Shown here: positions 18,264 to 27,255 of the stretch, in pieces
How positions within the stretch are numbered: the stretch's first letter is position 1
Layout: each line of letters starts with the position of its first letter
DNA from: Planococcus halocryophilus
GTDB lineage: Bacteria > Bacillota > Bacilli > Bacillales_A > Planococcaceae
Assembly (NCBI RefSeq): GCF_001687585.2
Contig: NZ_CP016537.2
Coordinates: forward strand, 3,320,001-3,384,000
Length of the DNA: 64,000 nucleotides
Direction: 5' to 3'
Notes under the pieces: generated by a model
Database searches by the model: none
Told to the model about the DNA's origin: nothing
The model's input: the letters and a program-made list of their open reading frames with translations, nothing else
Position numbers and translations under genes: made by a program

Positions 18264-18806
18264 ATGCAAAAAACAACTAGCTATTCACCAACAGCTAATT
18301 CTCGTACCTTTGATTTGATCTTAAGTTCGATGGCCATTGCGCTTGTCTTTGTGGCCACATTATTATTGAATATTCGTTTACCGATTGCTGCTAATGGTGG
18401 TCTTGTTCACCTCGGAACAGCTATGCTTTTCATCATCGCCATTCTTTTTGGTCCTAAAAAAGGATTGATTGCAGGTGCTATTGGGATGGGTTTGTTCGAT
18501 TTAGTTTCTGGCTGGACTTTATGGGCACCGATTACAATTGTAGCTCGTGGCCTTCAAGGATACTTAGTCGGGAAAATTGCTTGGTCAGGCAATCGAACTG
18601 GTAACAGTACGTCTTTCAATATTTTAGCTGCTGCTGTTTCAATGCCACTTATGATTGCTATCTACTATGTAGGCGAAGCTATCATTTTCAGTAGCTGGAT
18701 TATCCCGGCCGCTTCCATTCCAGGAAACATCGTCCAAAACGTAGTTGGATTGATTATAGCGATTCCTGTAGCTATTGCTTTAAAGAAAACACCTTATTTC
18801 AAATAG
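18264..18806 (+). CDS. ECF transporter S component (substrate-binding membrane protein)
   Basis: A 180-residue hydrophobic protein with about six membrane helices, of the riboflavin-transporter-like ECF S component family. Visible signs are the N-terminal FDLILSSMAIALVFVATLLLN, HLGTAMLFIIAILFGPKKGLIAGAIGMGLFDLVSGW, typical of this family, and NVVGLIIAIPVAIAL near the end. It would partner with an energizing EcfAA'T module encoded elsewhere. ATG at 18264 is preceded by AGGATGG. No riboswitch was recognised in the roughly 100-bp leader, so the vitamin or other ligand is unknown. Confidence 0.85.
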   Translation: MQKTTSYSPTANSRTFDLILSSMAIALVFVATLLLNIRLPIAANGGLVHLGTAMLFIIAILFGPKKGLIAGAIGMGLFDLVSGWTLWAPITIVARGLQGYLVGKIAWSGNRTGNSTSFNILAAAVSMPLMIAIYYVGEAIIFSSWIIPAASIPGNIVQNVVGLIIAIPVAIALKKTPYFK

Positions 18807-18824
18807 AATAGTTTGTTTCACAAC

Positions 18825-18863
18825 AAAACCCCGTCCATCTTTTTCAGATGAACGGGGTTTTTA
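18825..18863. terminator. Bidirectional terminator
   Basis: Arms AAAACCCCGTCCATCT and AGATGAACGGGGTTTT form a stem with flanking A and T runs between the convergent ECF S component and mqo genes. Confidence 0.9.
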
Positions 18864-18882
18864 AAATGTGTTTTGTAACGAC

Positions 18883-20382
18883 TTATTTTGTGATTGTATT
18901 CTTCTCGTCTAACTGCAATGCTTTTGCAGTTGATGCATGGATTTCTTGGAGAAGCTCAGGATTTTCAGACAATGACAAGCCGTAAGACGGAATCATTTCT
19001 TTGATTTTTGGTTCCCATTCGCCTACTTGTTCTGGGAAACATCTTCGGAAAATTTCAAGCATCGCATGAACTGCCGTAGATGCACCAGGTGAAGCTCCTA
19101 GTAATGCAGCAATAGAACCATCAGCAGCCGTTACAATTTCTGTACCAAACTGAAGCGTTCCTTTGCCTTTATCTGTATCTTTAATCACTTGTACCCGTTG
19201 TCCTGCAACAACTACTTCCCAATCTTCAAGTTTCGCAGTTGGGATAAATTCACGCAATTCTTCTACGCGTTTTTCATTCGAAAGCAAGACTTGTTGCACA
19301 AGATACTTCGTTAATGACATTTCTTTTGCCCCTGCAGCAAGCATCGTAAAGACGTTGTTCGGTTTTACAGAGCCGATCAAGTCCATATTCGATCCTGTTT
19401 TCAGGAATTTTGGAGAGAATCCAGCAAACGGTCCGAACAATAATGATTTCTTGTTGTCGATATAGCGTGTGTCCAAATGAGGTACAGACATTGGCGGAGC
19501 GCCAACTTTTGCTTTACCGTATACTTTTGCATGATGTTGTTCCACAATTTCAGGGTCGTTGCAGACTAAGAACAAACCACTAACCGGGAATCCACCAATT
19601 TGCTTCGATTCAGGAATGCCTGTTTTTTGTAACAATGGCAAGCTTCCGCCACCACCACCGATAAAGACGAAGTCCGCACTATGGTATTCGATTTTGTTGT
19701 TTTCAAGGTCCTGCACTTTTACTTCCCATGTGCTGTCGCTGTTACGTTTAATGTCTTTGACTGCATGGTTGTAATTCAGTTCGACTTGTTGTTCGCCCAA
19801 GTACTCAAATAACATTTCGGTTAACGCCCCAAAGTTGACGTCAGTCCCTGTATCGATTTTCGTTGCTGCGATAGCTTCAGTTGAAGTACGGCCCTCCATA
19901 ATAAGAGGCATCCATTCTTTTAACTTTTCGGTTTCCGTTGAGAATTCCATCCCTTTAAACAATGGACTTTTCGTCAAAGCGTCAAAACGATTTTTTAAAA
20001 AGCGGACATTGTCTTCGCCTTGAACCATGCTCATGTGAGGAATCGACATGATAAAGTCTTTTGGGTTTTCAATGCGTTTATTGTTTACAAGAAACGACCA
20101 AAATTGTCTAGAAAGTTGGAATTGTTCGTTGATGCTGCTCGCTTTTTTAATATCGATCGAGCCATCCTCTTGTTCTGGTGTATAGTTCAGTTCGCAAAGT
20201 GCTGCGTGGCCTGTACCTGCATTATTCCATTCATTAGAACTTTCAGCGCCTGCTTTTTCAAGTTTCTCAAACACTTTAATATTCCACTCAGGGGCTAGCT
20301 CTTTAAGCATTGCTCCCAAAGTTGCACTCATAACTCCGGCGCCTATTAAGATGATATTTTTGTTATTCTGTTGGTTGTCCAT
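18883..20382 (-). CDS. mqo: Malate:quinone oxidoreductase
   Basis: FAD-dependent peripheral membrane enzyme oxidising malate to oxaloacetate and passing electrons to menaquinone; it bypasses NAD malate dehydrogenase in the citric acid cycle. The 499-residue protein has the FAD-binding start [14 protein letters not shown], the family block [20 protein letters not shown] and [33 protein letters not shown] at 20382 (MDNQQ) follows AGGAAGG; the longer frame from 20412 lacks a ribosome binding site. It stands as a single gene. Confidence 0.95.
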   Translation of the reverse strand: MDNQQNNKNIILIGAGVMSATLGAMLKELAPEWNIKVFEKLEKAGAESSNEWNNAGTGHAALCELNYTPEQEDGSIDIKKASSINEQFQLSRQFWSFLVNNKRIENPKDFIMSIPHMSMVQGEDNVRFLKNRFDALTKSPLFKGMEFSTETEKLKEWMPLIMEGRTSTEAIAATKIDTGTDVNFGALTEMLFEYLGEQQVELNYNHAVKDIKRNSDSTWEVKVQDLENNKIEYHSADFVFIGGGGGSLPLLQKTGIPESKQIGGFPVSGLFLVCNDPEIVEQHHAKVYGKAKVGAPPMSVPHLDTRYIDNKKSLLFGPFAGFSPKFLKTGSNMDLIGSVKPNNVFTMLAAGAKEMSLTKYLVQQVLLSNEKRVEELREFIPTAKLEDWEVVVAGQRVQVIKDTDKGKGTLQFGTEIVTAADGSIAALLGASPGASTAVHAMLEIFRRCFPEQVGEWEPKIKEMIPSYGLSLSENPELLQEIHASTAKALQLDEKNTITK

Positions 20383-20598
20383 TAAAACCTTCCTTATCCC
20401 GTATATTTGCAAATAGGTGCAGCTTGCTCCTGATCAAATAATACAAAAAGCCAGGTTCAACCATAAAACACACCTTTTCTGCCTCAATTATATAATTATA
20501 TCATATTTCCTGATTGTACCTATCTGCTTTTGCCTGTCCATTATACCTCACTTCATGCGTCTGCAAAAGCAAGAGCTTCTTTTCTATTGTTAACCTAT

Positions 20599-20640
20599 AA
20601 AAAAAGGCAGACACGCTTTTTTAACGTGTCTGCCCTTTCA
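20599..20640 (-). terminator. Terminator of the mannitol operon
   Basis: Arms GGCAGACACG and CGTGTCTGCC with a run of seven T on the minus strand, 30 bp after the mtlD stop codon. Confidence 0.92.
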
Positions 20641-20669
20641 GTTTTACTTATCCTTTAATCCTACCTATA

Positions 20670-21818
20670 TTAAGCTTTCAATGCATGATAGCGTCTTACT
20701 ACTTCTTTTGTAATGTCACTGTCTTCAGGCAAACCACTAATGGTAGTTAAAACAGTCGCAGGTCCCTTGTCTTGAATTATTTTCTGAATTTCCATCGCTT
20801 CTTCGTCTTCTGGATAATCAAACAATAACGCAGCCGCAATCGCGTTTGCTAAGTGAGTATACGCCAACCCTGCTTTTTGTGCTTGTGTAGCAGGGCGAAC
20901 CAATCGATCTTCAGGTCCTAACTTCCGAATAGGTGCACGCCCTACTCGTGTAACTCCGTCATTTAAGTAAGTATTCTTAAAGCGTTCAATGTTTTTATCG
21001 ATATAAGCCAAATGCTGTTGTTCATCAAGTCCATATTCTTTTACTAAATACGCCCCAGTCTCTTTAAGTGTCTCTCTGACTTGAGTAACAATCTCTTCAT
21101 CAGCCAATGTTTCGTCGATTGTTTCTTTTCCTGCTAAATACCCCAAATAGGCAATAACAGCATGACCCGTATTCACTGTGAACAACTTCCGTTCAATAAA
21201 AGGAGCGAGATCTTCGACCAATGTCATGCCGGTTACAGGAGGAATAGTTTCTGTCGTTTCCACTACCCATTCGAAATACGGTTCTACTAACACATCTAAA
21301 GAACTTTGGTCTTGGATAGGTACAATGCGGTCAACAGCCGAGTTAAAGAAATATACTTTCCCTTCTAGTTTCGCTTTTATATCGTCATCTAAACTGTCTA
21401 GAATGTGTTGCTTTAAAATATCGGTCGCGCCAATTTGGTTTTCACAAGCGATGATATACAGTTTTTCATCTGTCACCGAAACACGTTCTGTTAATCCACG
21501 CGCAATTAATGGAGCGATTCTCGGCAAGATATTTGGACCAATCGCTGTTGTTAAATAAGTCGCATGTTGAATCACTCCAATAACGTCTTCAGCGTGTGTC
21601 ATATTATTAATCCCCGAAACGTTTTCAATTGTGATTTGTTCTTCCTGTGATTGAGCTAATTTTACGTGATAGCTTTTTTCTTCATTTAATTTATTGATTA
21701 CTTGCTCTGCCACGTCCACAAACGTCACGTGATAGCCTGATTCGGAAAATAAAGCCCCGATAAATCCTCTACCAATATTTCCTGCTCCAAAATGAACGGC
21801 TTGTTTCACTGTCATCAT
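20670..21818 (-). CDS. mtlD: Mannitol-1-phosphate 5-dehydrogenase
   Basis: NAD-dependent oxidation of mannitol 1-phosphate to fructose 6-phosphate. The 382-residue protein has the Rossmann start AVHFGAGNIGRGFIGALF, the catalytic-region motif VNTGHAVIAYLGYLAG and RAPIRKLGPEDRLV. ATG at 21818 overlaps the mtlR stop codon by 4 bp (ATGA), indicating translational coupling. A GTG at 21809 (MKQAVHFGAG) is nearer the usual family N-terminus and is an alternative start 9 nt after AAAGGA. Confidence 0.95.
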   Translation of the reverse strand: MMTVKQAVHFGAGNIGRGFIGALFSESGYHVTFVDVAEQVINKLNEEKSYHVKLAQSQEEQITIENVSGINNMTHAEDVIGVIQHATYLTTAIGPNILPRIAPLIARGLTERVSVTDEKLYIIACENQIGATDILKQHILDSLDDDIKAKLEGKVYFFNSAVDRIVPIQDQSSLDVLVEPYFEWVVETTETIPPVTGMTLVEDLAPFIERKLFTVNTGHAVIAYLGYLAGKETIDETLADEEIVTQVRETLKETGAYLVKEYGLDEQQHLAYIDKNIERFKNTYLNDGVTRVGRAPIRKLGPEDRLVRPATQAQKAGLAYTHLANAIAAALLFDYPEDEEAMEIQKIIQDKGPATVLTTISGLPEDSDITKEVVRRYHALKA

Positions 21819-23902
21819 TCCTTTATCAAATTATTTTGTAGATACTCTAAAAAAATCTCTTCTAACTTCTGCCGAATGGCCTTTTCGTTGGAAGAAGTAA
21901 AAATCATCATTGCTTGATTATTTTCAATCAAGCTCGTGCTAATTAAGCTCAAGATTTCTTGTTGTCGGTCAGTCAATACAGTTGGCGCTAGCATCAACAA
22001 CAAATGTTTCATTTGCATGTCTTTGCCATCCATTCCTTTAACGATAAGCGGGTTATCTAGATGGATGATTTGAAACAACAGCTCTTGGACCGATTCATCA
22101 CGGCAATGGTAAAGTGCCATAGTCGTTTCCGGAATCCCAAGACCGCCTTTGTTCTCTCGTTCTTTTAGTTCACTCATGGCGGAAGCTACGTTTGTTACTA
22201 CCCCGTCTTTTTTCGCCATTTCTAAAACTTCCTGTAAAATCTCCCAATGATCCGCAGCAAATTGTTGACGAACTACTTTAAAATTGCTCAAAATCACATC
22301 CATACTATGCTGTACTTGTTTTATTTCTTGCAGCATTTGTTGGATATTTGGTCGGTTTTTTGTTGTCTGTGTGTCGCTCGTCTTTTCGCGATTTAAATAA
22401 TGCGTTTTACCAGTAATTTTCTTTACATTATTCTGCAAGTAACTTTCAATGTACCCGATATCTCGCTCGTTCAATAAAGGGCTCACTCGAATATAATCTA
22501 CTTCTGTAACAGGCAATCGAATGGTTGAAATGACCAAATCGTAATCTTTGAAGTCAGCTGCTTGAAAATCTTTTATTGAAAGAATTTTTACTGAATTGAT
22601 TTCAGGAAGTTCTTTTTGAATACGACTTGCCAGCATTTTTGAAGTACCTATTCCCGACGGACAAATAATAACTGCATCAATTTGAATTTTTTCTTCTCCC
22701 ATTAATAAAGCTGAACCAAAATGAAGAACAACAAAAGCCGTCTCGTCAGCAGAGAAGTTTAAACTTTCGAACTCATTCTCCATCCCTTGTTTAACAGCCA
22801 TAAACAGGACCGGATATTTACGTTTAATCTCATCCGTTAACGGATTGAAGGATTCGAGATTTTGATTTAAACGGAAAATTAATGGTTCCATATGTGCCAA
22901 TAGCCCTTGATATAGTGAGAAGTCATCGATAAGATCGACACCCAACTGTGACGATACGTTACGGATCAAGTTTTTGACTTTTCGTCCTAACAAGACACTA
23001 TCGTAGTAAGAACTGTTAGCCGCTTGGACTTTAGATCCCTTTAATATAACCGATAAAAAATGTGTGTCAGCTATTGATAACTGAACAGAAAGTTGCTCAC
23101 TCAATTCTTTGCACACATTCTCTATCAACTGATACTCGCTAGTAGAGCTCTTCTCTACCAATTCTAGCGTTTCCAGTAAGAACCCTTTTTCTGCTCGCTG
23201 AAGCGTCATGCAACTATAAACAACTAATCCTACATAATCACTATCTGCTAACTTTATTTGTTCCTGATTGATTTTTTGTTTTACTAAACGATCCACTACT
23301 GTCAAATACTGCGGGAAAAAGTATCCAAGAATATTTTCTTTCTGACTTCTTCCTTGTTGAAGAAAATATAAACTCTCAATTATTTCTTCATAAAAATACG
23401 CCAACATAAAACTGCCTAGTGCATGTCGCTTATTGGCTTCTCTACCATCAACCTCTATACCGACACCTTTTGTTCTCGATAACTGAACCGAAAACTTCTG
23501 TAGCCAGTCAGATAAATCATCTAAATGAGCAGATAATGTAGCATTACTGATTCCTAACTGACCTGCGAGCACTTGCTTTTTAAAAAACGGACCTTCGTGC
23601 AATAAAATAATTAGCAGCTTTAACTTTCGCTCTTCAGGAGTCTCATCTGCCGGACTAACTGTTATCAAATTCTGTATAAGTCGATAAATTTGATCATTAG
23701 GTCCCGTAATTAAAAGCCCCTCATCTACTGTCCGTTCAATGGTTAAATCAAATTCTTGCAAGGTTTTTTCGATTGATTTTAAATCTCGTTGAATTGTCCG
23801 AGCACTGACATCTAAATACGAAGATAAGGAATGAACCGTATGTTTTCCAGAGGTTCTAACAATCAATTCAATAATAGATTTTTCTCTAAACGTGATAAAC
23901 AT
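21815..23902 (-). CDS. mtlR: Mannitol operon activator MtlR
   Basis: A 695-residue PTS-controlled transcription activator. Order of domains: N-terminal DNA-binding HTH (HTVHSLSSYLDVSARTIQRDLKSIE), second HTH (KQVLAGQLGISNATLSAHLDDL), two PRD domains in the middle, an EIIB-like domain with the phosphorylatable cysteine in IICPSGIGTSKM, and a C-terminal EIIA-like domain with the histidine in ALYHCRDE. Phosphorylation by HPr and by the mannitol EII would set activity, as known for MtlR of Bacillus. It lies between mtlA (95 bp upstream) and mtlD (4-bp overlap). Confidence 0.93.
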   Translation of the reverse strand: MFITFREKSIIELIVRTSGKHTVHSLSSYLDVSARTIQRDLKSIEKTLQEFDLTIERTVDEGLLITGPNDQIYRLIQNLITVSPADETPEERKLKLLIILLHEGPFFKKQVLAGQLGISNATLSAHLDDLSDWLQKFSVQLSRTKGVGIEVDGREANKRHALGSFMLAYFYEEIIESLYFLQQGRSQKENILGYFFPQYLTVVDRLVKQKINQEQIKLADSDYVGLVVYSCMTLQRAEKGFLLETLELVEKSSTSEYQLIENVCKELSEQLSVQLSIADTHFLSVILKGSKVQAANSSYYDSVLLGRKVKNLIRNVSSQLGVDLIDDFSLYQGLLAHMEPLIFRLNQNLESFNPLTDEIKRKYPVLFMAVKQGMENEFESLNFSADETAFVVLHFGSALLMGEEKIQIDAVIICPSGIGTSKMLASRIQKELPEINSVKILSIKDFQAADFKDYDLVISTIRLPVTEVDYIRVSPLLNERDIGYIESYLQNNVKKITGKTHYLNREKTSDTQTTKNRPNIQQMLQEIKQVQHSMDVILSNFKVVRQQFAADHWEILQEVLEMAKKDGVVTNVASAMSELKERENKGGLGIPETTMALYHCRDESVQELLFQIIHLDNPLIVKGMDGKDMQMKHLLLMLAPTVLTDRQQEILSLISTSLIENNQAMMIFTSSNEKAIRQKLEEIFLEYLQNNLIKE

Positions 23903-23997
23903 AGTTGCCCCTCATTTCGTTTTTAACTGCCTATTTCGTACTTGAAAATGTAGATAGAACAAAAAGGCAGGAAATCCCACCTTTCTATTAGTGTTAT

Positions 23998-25890
23998 TTA
24001 ATTGCCGTTAATGATGTCGATTATTTCTTTCGCAGATTTCGCTTCAACTAATCGATCGACGTTGGTTTGATCGGCACAAATCACTGCGATTCCCGAAAGA
24101 ATTTCTAAATGTGTTCCATCTTTTCCGGCAATCCCGAAAATCATTTTTGCACTCTGTCCATCAAAGTCTACTCCATTTGGCACTTGAATAACAGTAAAGC
24201 CTGACTTGATGACAGATTTTTTCGCATCTTCTGTGCCATGAGGAATTGCGACATTATTGCCCATATACGTGGTCGTGATCTCTTCCCGCTTTAACATTTC
24301 GTCTACATAAGACTCTTCAACATAACCGGCTTTAACTAATGCCTGACCTGCAAAACGAATAACTTCTTCTTTTGTACGGAAGCGTTGTCCAATAAAAACA
24401 TTCTCTTCTCGTAACAGCTGATCTTCCTCAACACTTGAAGCCGATGGGACATGTTCTTCAACAGCAGCAGGCACTTCTGTTTCTCCATTTTGCAAGCGAT
24501 CGATAAGCAGATCGTATTCAGGGCTCGATAAGAAATTATCCACTGAAATATGATAAGCATCCGGTACTTTGTTTTCAGCACGCGGTGTTAACTTTTCTTG
24601 CGTAATAACGATTTGAGCGTCTGAAGGAATTGTACTGATTGCCGTATTGGATACCGATACATTCAGCCCTGCTTCTTTTACTTTTTTGCGTAATAGAGAA
24701 GCTCCCATCGCACTTGAACCCATACCCGCATCACAAGCAAAGACGATTTTTTGTGCATTTAGCGGGAAAGCACCATTTTCAACTGAGTTAGATGACGTTA
24801 TTTCCCGGGAAATAGAACTTTTTTTACCCTTCATTTGTTCCATTTTTTTTGTTGCTTCTTCCATATCATCATCTGTTTGTTTACTCGATTTCAAAATGAT
24901 TGCTGAAATGACGAAAGAAACAGCTGTTGCAACAAAGATTGCTGTAAAGTTGGCTAAGTATGCCATTCCTTCAGGCGGTGTAACGGCGGTAATCGCTATA
25001 ATACTCCCCGGTGATGCTGGAGCAACCAATCCGCCACCCATTAATACAAGTGTAAATACGCCACTCATACCACCAGCTACAACAGCTAACAGTAGCATTG
25101 GTTTCATTAATACGTAAGGGAAATAAATTTCATGAATCCCACCAAGGAAATGGATGATCGCCGCACCTGGTGCAGATTGCTTGGCAATTCCTTTTCCAAA
25201 AAACATAAACCCAAGTAACACACCAAGACCAGGTCCTGGATTAGCTTCTAGTAGAAACAGAATTGATTTACCTGTTTGTTGAACTTGCTCTAATCCAATA
25301 GGTGTTAACACACCGTGGTTAATCGCATTATTCAAGAACAGAATTTTTGCCGGTTCGATTAAAATACTCGTTAGCGGTAGTAATCCCGCTTCTAACAACC
25401 AGTCTACGCCCGTAACAAGAACATCTGTAAACGCACTTACAGCTGGTCCAATTCCTTTAAATGCAAGAAGCGCTAATCCCCCACCTAAAATACCTGCTGA
25501 GAAATTATTCACTAGCATTTCAAAACCTGTACGTATTTTTCCTTCTATCAATTGGTCAAACTTTTTAATAACATATGCGCCAAGTGGTCCCATGATCATG
25601 GCACCTAAGAACATTGGTGTATCAGGAGCTCCGATAATAACCCCCATTGTCGCAATCGTACCAACTACAGCGCCTCGTTGCTCATAAATCAACCGGCCAC
25701 CTGTATATCCAATAAGAAGTGGCAACATGTAGATAACCATTGGGCCTACTAATTTGCTGAATTCCTCATTCGGAAAAAAACCTGTTGGAATAAATAGGGC
25801 TGTAATTAACCCCCATGCAATAAATGCACCAATGTTAGGTAAAACCATAGAACTTAAAAAGTTACCGAATTTTTGTACCCGCACCTTCAT
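23998..25890 (-). CDS. mtlA: PTS mannitol transporter subunit IICBA
   Basis: Membrane permease importing mannitol as mannitol 1-phosphate, 630 residues. EIIC covers about 1-340 (RLIYEQRGAVVG; PGPGLGVLLGF; AAIIHFLGGIHEIYFPYV with the GIHE substrate motif). EIIB follows (phosphocysteine in IVFACDAGMGSSAMGASLLRK). EIIA closes the protein (phosphohistidine in VAIPHGTEDAK). B. subtilis and related bacilli encode EIIA separately as MtlF, whereas here it is fused, as in E. coli MtlA. ATG at 25890 follows GGAGAGG; the longer frame to 25938 runs into the promoter. Confidence 0.95.
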   Translation of the reverse strand: MKVRVQKFGNFLSSMVLPNIGAFIAWGLITALFIPTGFFPNEEFSKLVGPMVIYMLPLLIGYTGGRLIYEQRGAVVGTIATMGVIIGAPDTPMFLGAMIMGPLGAYVIKKFDQLIEGKIRTGFEMLVNNFSAGILGGGLALLAFKGIGPAVSAFTDVLVTGVDWLLEAGLLPLTSILIEPAKILFLNNAINHGVLTPIGLEQVQQTGKSILFLLEANPGPGLGVLLGFMFFGKGIAKQSAPGAAIIHFLGGIHEIYFPYVLMKPMLLLAVVAGGMSGVFTLVLMGGGLVAPASPGSIIAITAVTPPEGMAYLANFTAIFVATAVSFVISAIILKSSKQTDDDMEEATKKMEQMKGKKSSISREITSSNSVENGAFPLNAQKIVFACDAGMGSSAMGASLLRKKVKEAGLNVSVSNTAISTIPSDAQIVITQEKLTPRAENKVPDAYHISVDNFLSSPEYDLLIDRLQNGETEVPAAVEEHVPSASSVEEDQLLREENVFIGQRFRTKEEVIRFAGQALVKAGYVEESYVDEMLKREEITTTYMGNNVAIPHGTEDAKKSVIKSGFTVIQVPNGVDFDGQSAKMIFGIAGKDGTHLEILSGIAVICADQTNVDRLVEAKSAKEIIDIINGN

Positions 25891-25933
25891 GTGATCCTCT
25901 CCTTTTAAAAATAGTTTGTCATGATGTACTTCT

Positions 25934-25963
25934 ATCATAGACCGCTAATGGAAGCGCATTCAA
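25934..25963 (-). promoter_or_regulatory. mtlA promoter
   Basis: TTGAAT (25958-25963) and TATGAT (25934-25939) are 18 bp apart on the minus strand, 44 bp before the mtlA start codon. Confidence 0.6.
25949..25962. promoter_or_regulatory. cre-like catabolite-repression site
   Basis: TGGAAGCGCATTCA differs from the CcpA consensus TGWAANCGNTNWCA at two positions. It overlaps the -35 box and spacer of the mtlA promoter, a place that would allow repression. Confidence 0.55.
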
Positions 25964-25980
25964 CAACTAGGAAAGTCAAC

Positions 25981-26000
25981 TTTGTCGGGCTTGTCACGAC
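25981..26000. promoter_or_regulatory. Candidate MtlR activator site
   Basis: Two direct TTGTC repeats 9 bp apart lie about 20 bp upstream of the -35 box of mtlA, where an activator such as MtlR would bind. Assignment rests on position only. Confidence 0.35.
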
Positions 26001-26018
26001 ATGGTTGTTGTTTTTAAA

Positions 26019-26063
26019 GACCAAGAAAAAAACTGTTGAGTATCAACAGTTTTTTTCTTGGTC
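26019..26063 (-). terminator. Terminator after the ankyrin-TPR gene
   Basis: A perfect long inverted repeat (GACCAAGAAAAAAACTGTTGA, its complement, 3-nt loop) follows the ankyrin-TPR stop codon directly. Its internal T-run serves as the terminator tail. It insulates the mtlA promoter. Confidence 0.85.
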
Positions 26064-26068
26064 TTTAC

Positions 26069-27235
26069 TTAATTTTTCTTACTTACTTTTATCAATTTAA
26101 TTGAAAGATTTTTATGCTCTTTAAACAGATCACTACTAGCATCGTAATGAATTGCTATATTCATTGCTTGGATTGCCTCATTATGCTTTTCTAAAGCTCG
26201 TAAACTATTCGCTTTATGAAATAGATAGTCGGTCCGATTCGACGAATTCTCTAATAGCTGATCCATTACTACTATTGCCTCAAGGTGCCTACCAATCTCT
26301 CTTAAATAATTAGATTTGTGATATTGAAAAAATGAGGTTTCCGGATTTTCTTTGGTTGCTTTATCAAACGTCTGTAATGCTTCCTCTGCTTTCCCCATTA
26401 ACCGATAGCAATTTGCTATATAGAAATAAAACTGCTTATCGTCTCTTATGCCCTTACTGTAAGCAGCGATTGCACGATTAAACTCTTTTATTTCCTGGAG
26501 TATTAACCCTTTCCAAAAAGAAAGCTTATTAAGGTTTTCGCCAGCAGATAAAGCATTTTCAATGACATTCAATGCCTCATCATAGGCTTCTTTTTTATAT
26601 AGAAAAAACAATTTGTTTTCTAATGGTGTATCATCTGATGCACCATTTTTAAAAAGCTCGATTATTCTGGTTTGATCTCTCATTTGAGCGTGGTCATGAG
26701 AACTTAAACCTTGTCGATCTTTAATTTGAAAATCGGCACCTGCTTCTAGTAGCAATCGAATGACGAGTGCATACAAATGACCCCCGTCACCTAAAACAAC
26801 CGCTTCATGGAGGGCGGTCCAGCCGAGTTTGTTTATATGATTTACTGGAACCCCCGCCTCCAAACAGTATTGAACTGTTTTGACATAGCCTTTTTCGCTA
26901 GATGGCAGCAATGCTGTTCCTCCAAAGCGATTCACGCTATTGACATCTGCACTATATCGCGTCATCAACTTTAGTGAAGCCGAAAAACCGTTGGCTCCTG
27001 CTGCAATGAACGGACTTAATCCTGTAGAGTCTTTATGATTCGGATTACTTCCTTCTTTTAACAGAAATTCAGTTATTGCAAAGTGATTAGACAAAACAGA
27101 CTGCATCAATGCAGTTTGACCAAATTCATCTTTGTATTGAATACTGACCTTTTTATCTAGCAACATTCTGACTTGTTCTAAATCTCCCGAGGCACTTGCT
27201 GACAAGAGGCTTTTATCGTTAAAATCTATCGTCAT
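26069..27235 (-). CDS. Ankyrin-repeat plus TPR protein
   Basis: A 388-residue soluble protein without signal peptide. The N-terminal half (about 1-195) holds at least five ankyrin repeats (DEFGQTALMQSVLSNH, DSTGLSPFIAAGANG, NRFGGTALLPSSEKG, NKLGWTALHEAVVLG). The C-terminal half (about 205-380) holds TPR-like helical pairs (AIAAYSKGIRDDKQFYFYIANCY, ALQTFDKATKENPE, AIQAMNIAIHYDAS). Both are protein-binding repeats; no enzyme motif is seen. It is the last gene after two amidohydrolases, 20 bp downstream, so it is probably co-transcribed with them. Such a partner in a catabolic operon is unusual and its role is unknown. Confidence 0.85.
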   Translation of the reverse strand: MTIDFNDKSLLSASASGDLEQVRMLLDKKVSIQYKDEFGQTALMQSVLSNHFAITEFLLKEGSNPNHKDSTGLSPFIAAGANGFSASLKLMTRYSADVNSVNRFGGTALLPSSEKGYVKTVQYCLEAGVPVNHINKLGWTALHEAVVLGDGGHLYALVIRLLLEAGADFQIKDRQGLSSHDHAQMRDQTRIIELFKNGASDDTPLENKLFFLYKKEAYDEALNVIENALSAGENLNKLSFWKGLILQEIKEFNRAIAAYSKGIRDDKQFYFYIANCYRLMGKAEEALQTFDKATKENPETSFFQYHKSNYLREIGRHLEAIVVMDQLLENSSNRTDYLFHKANSLRALEKHNEAIQAMNIAIHYDASSDLFKEHKNLSIKLIKVSKKN

Positions 27236-27255
27236 CTATTTGTCCCACTTTTCTC

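Noticed and set aside
26019..26063. Long perfect inverted repeat that could be an insertion-sequence end
   Set aside because: Single copy, no transposase nearby, directly after a stop codon and with a T-run; a terminator explains it. The same applies to 58624-58670 and 49730-49772.
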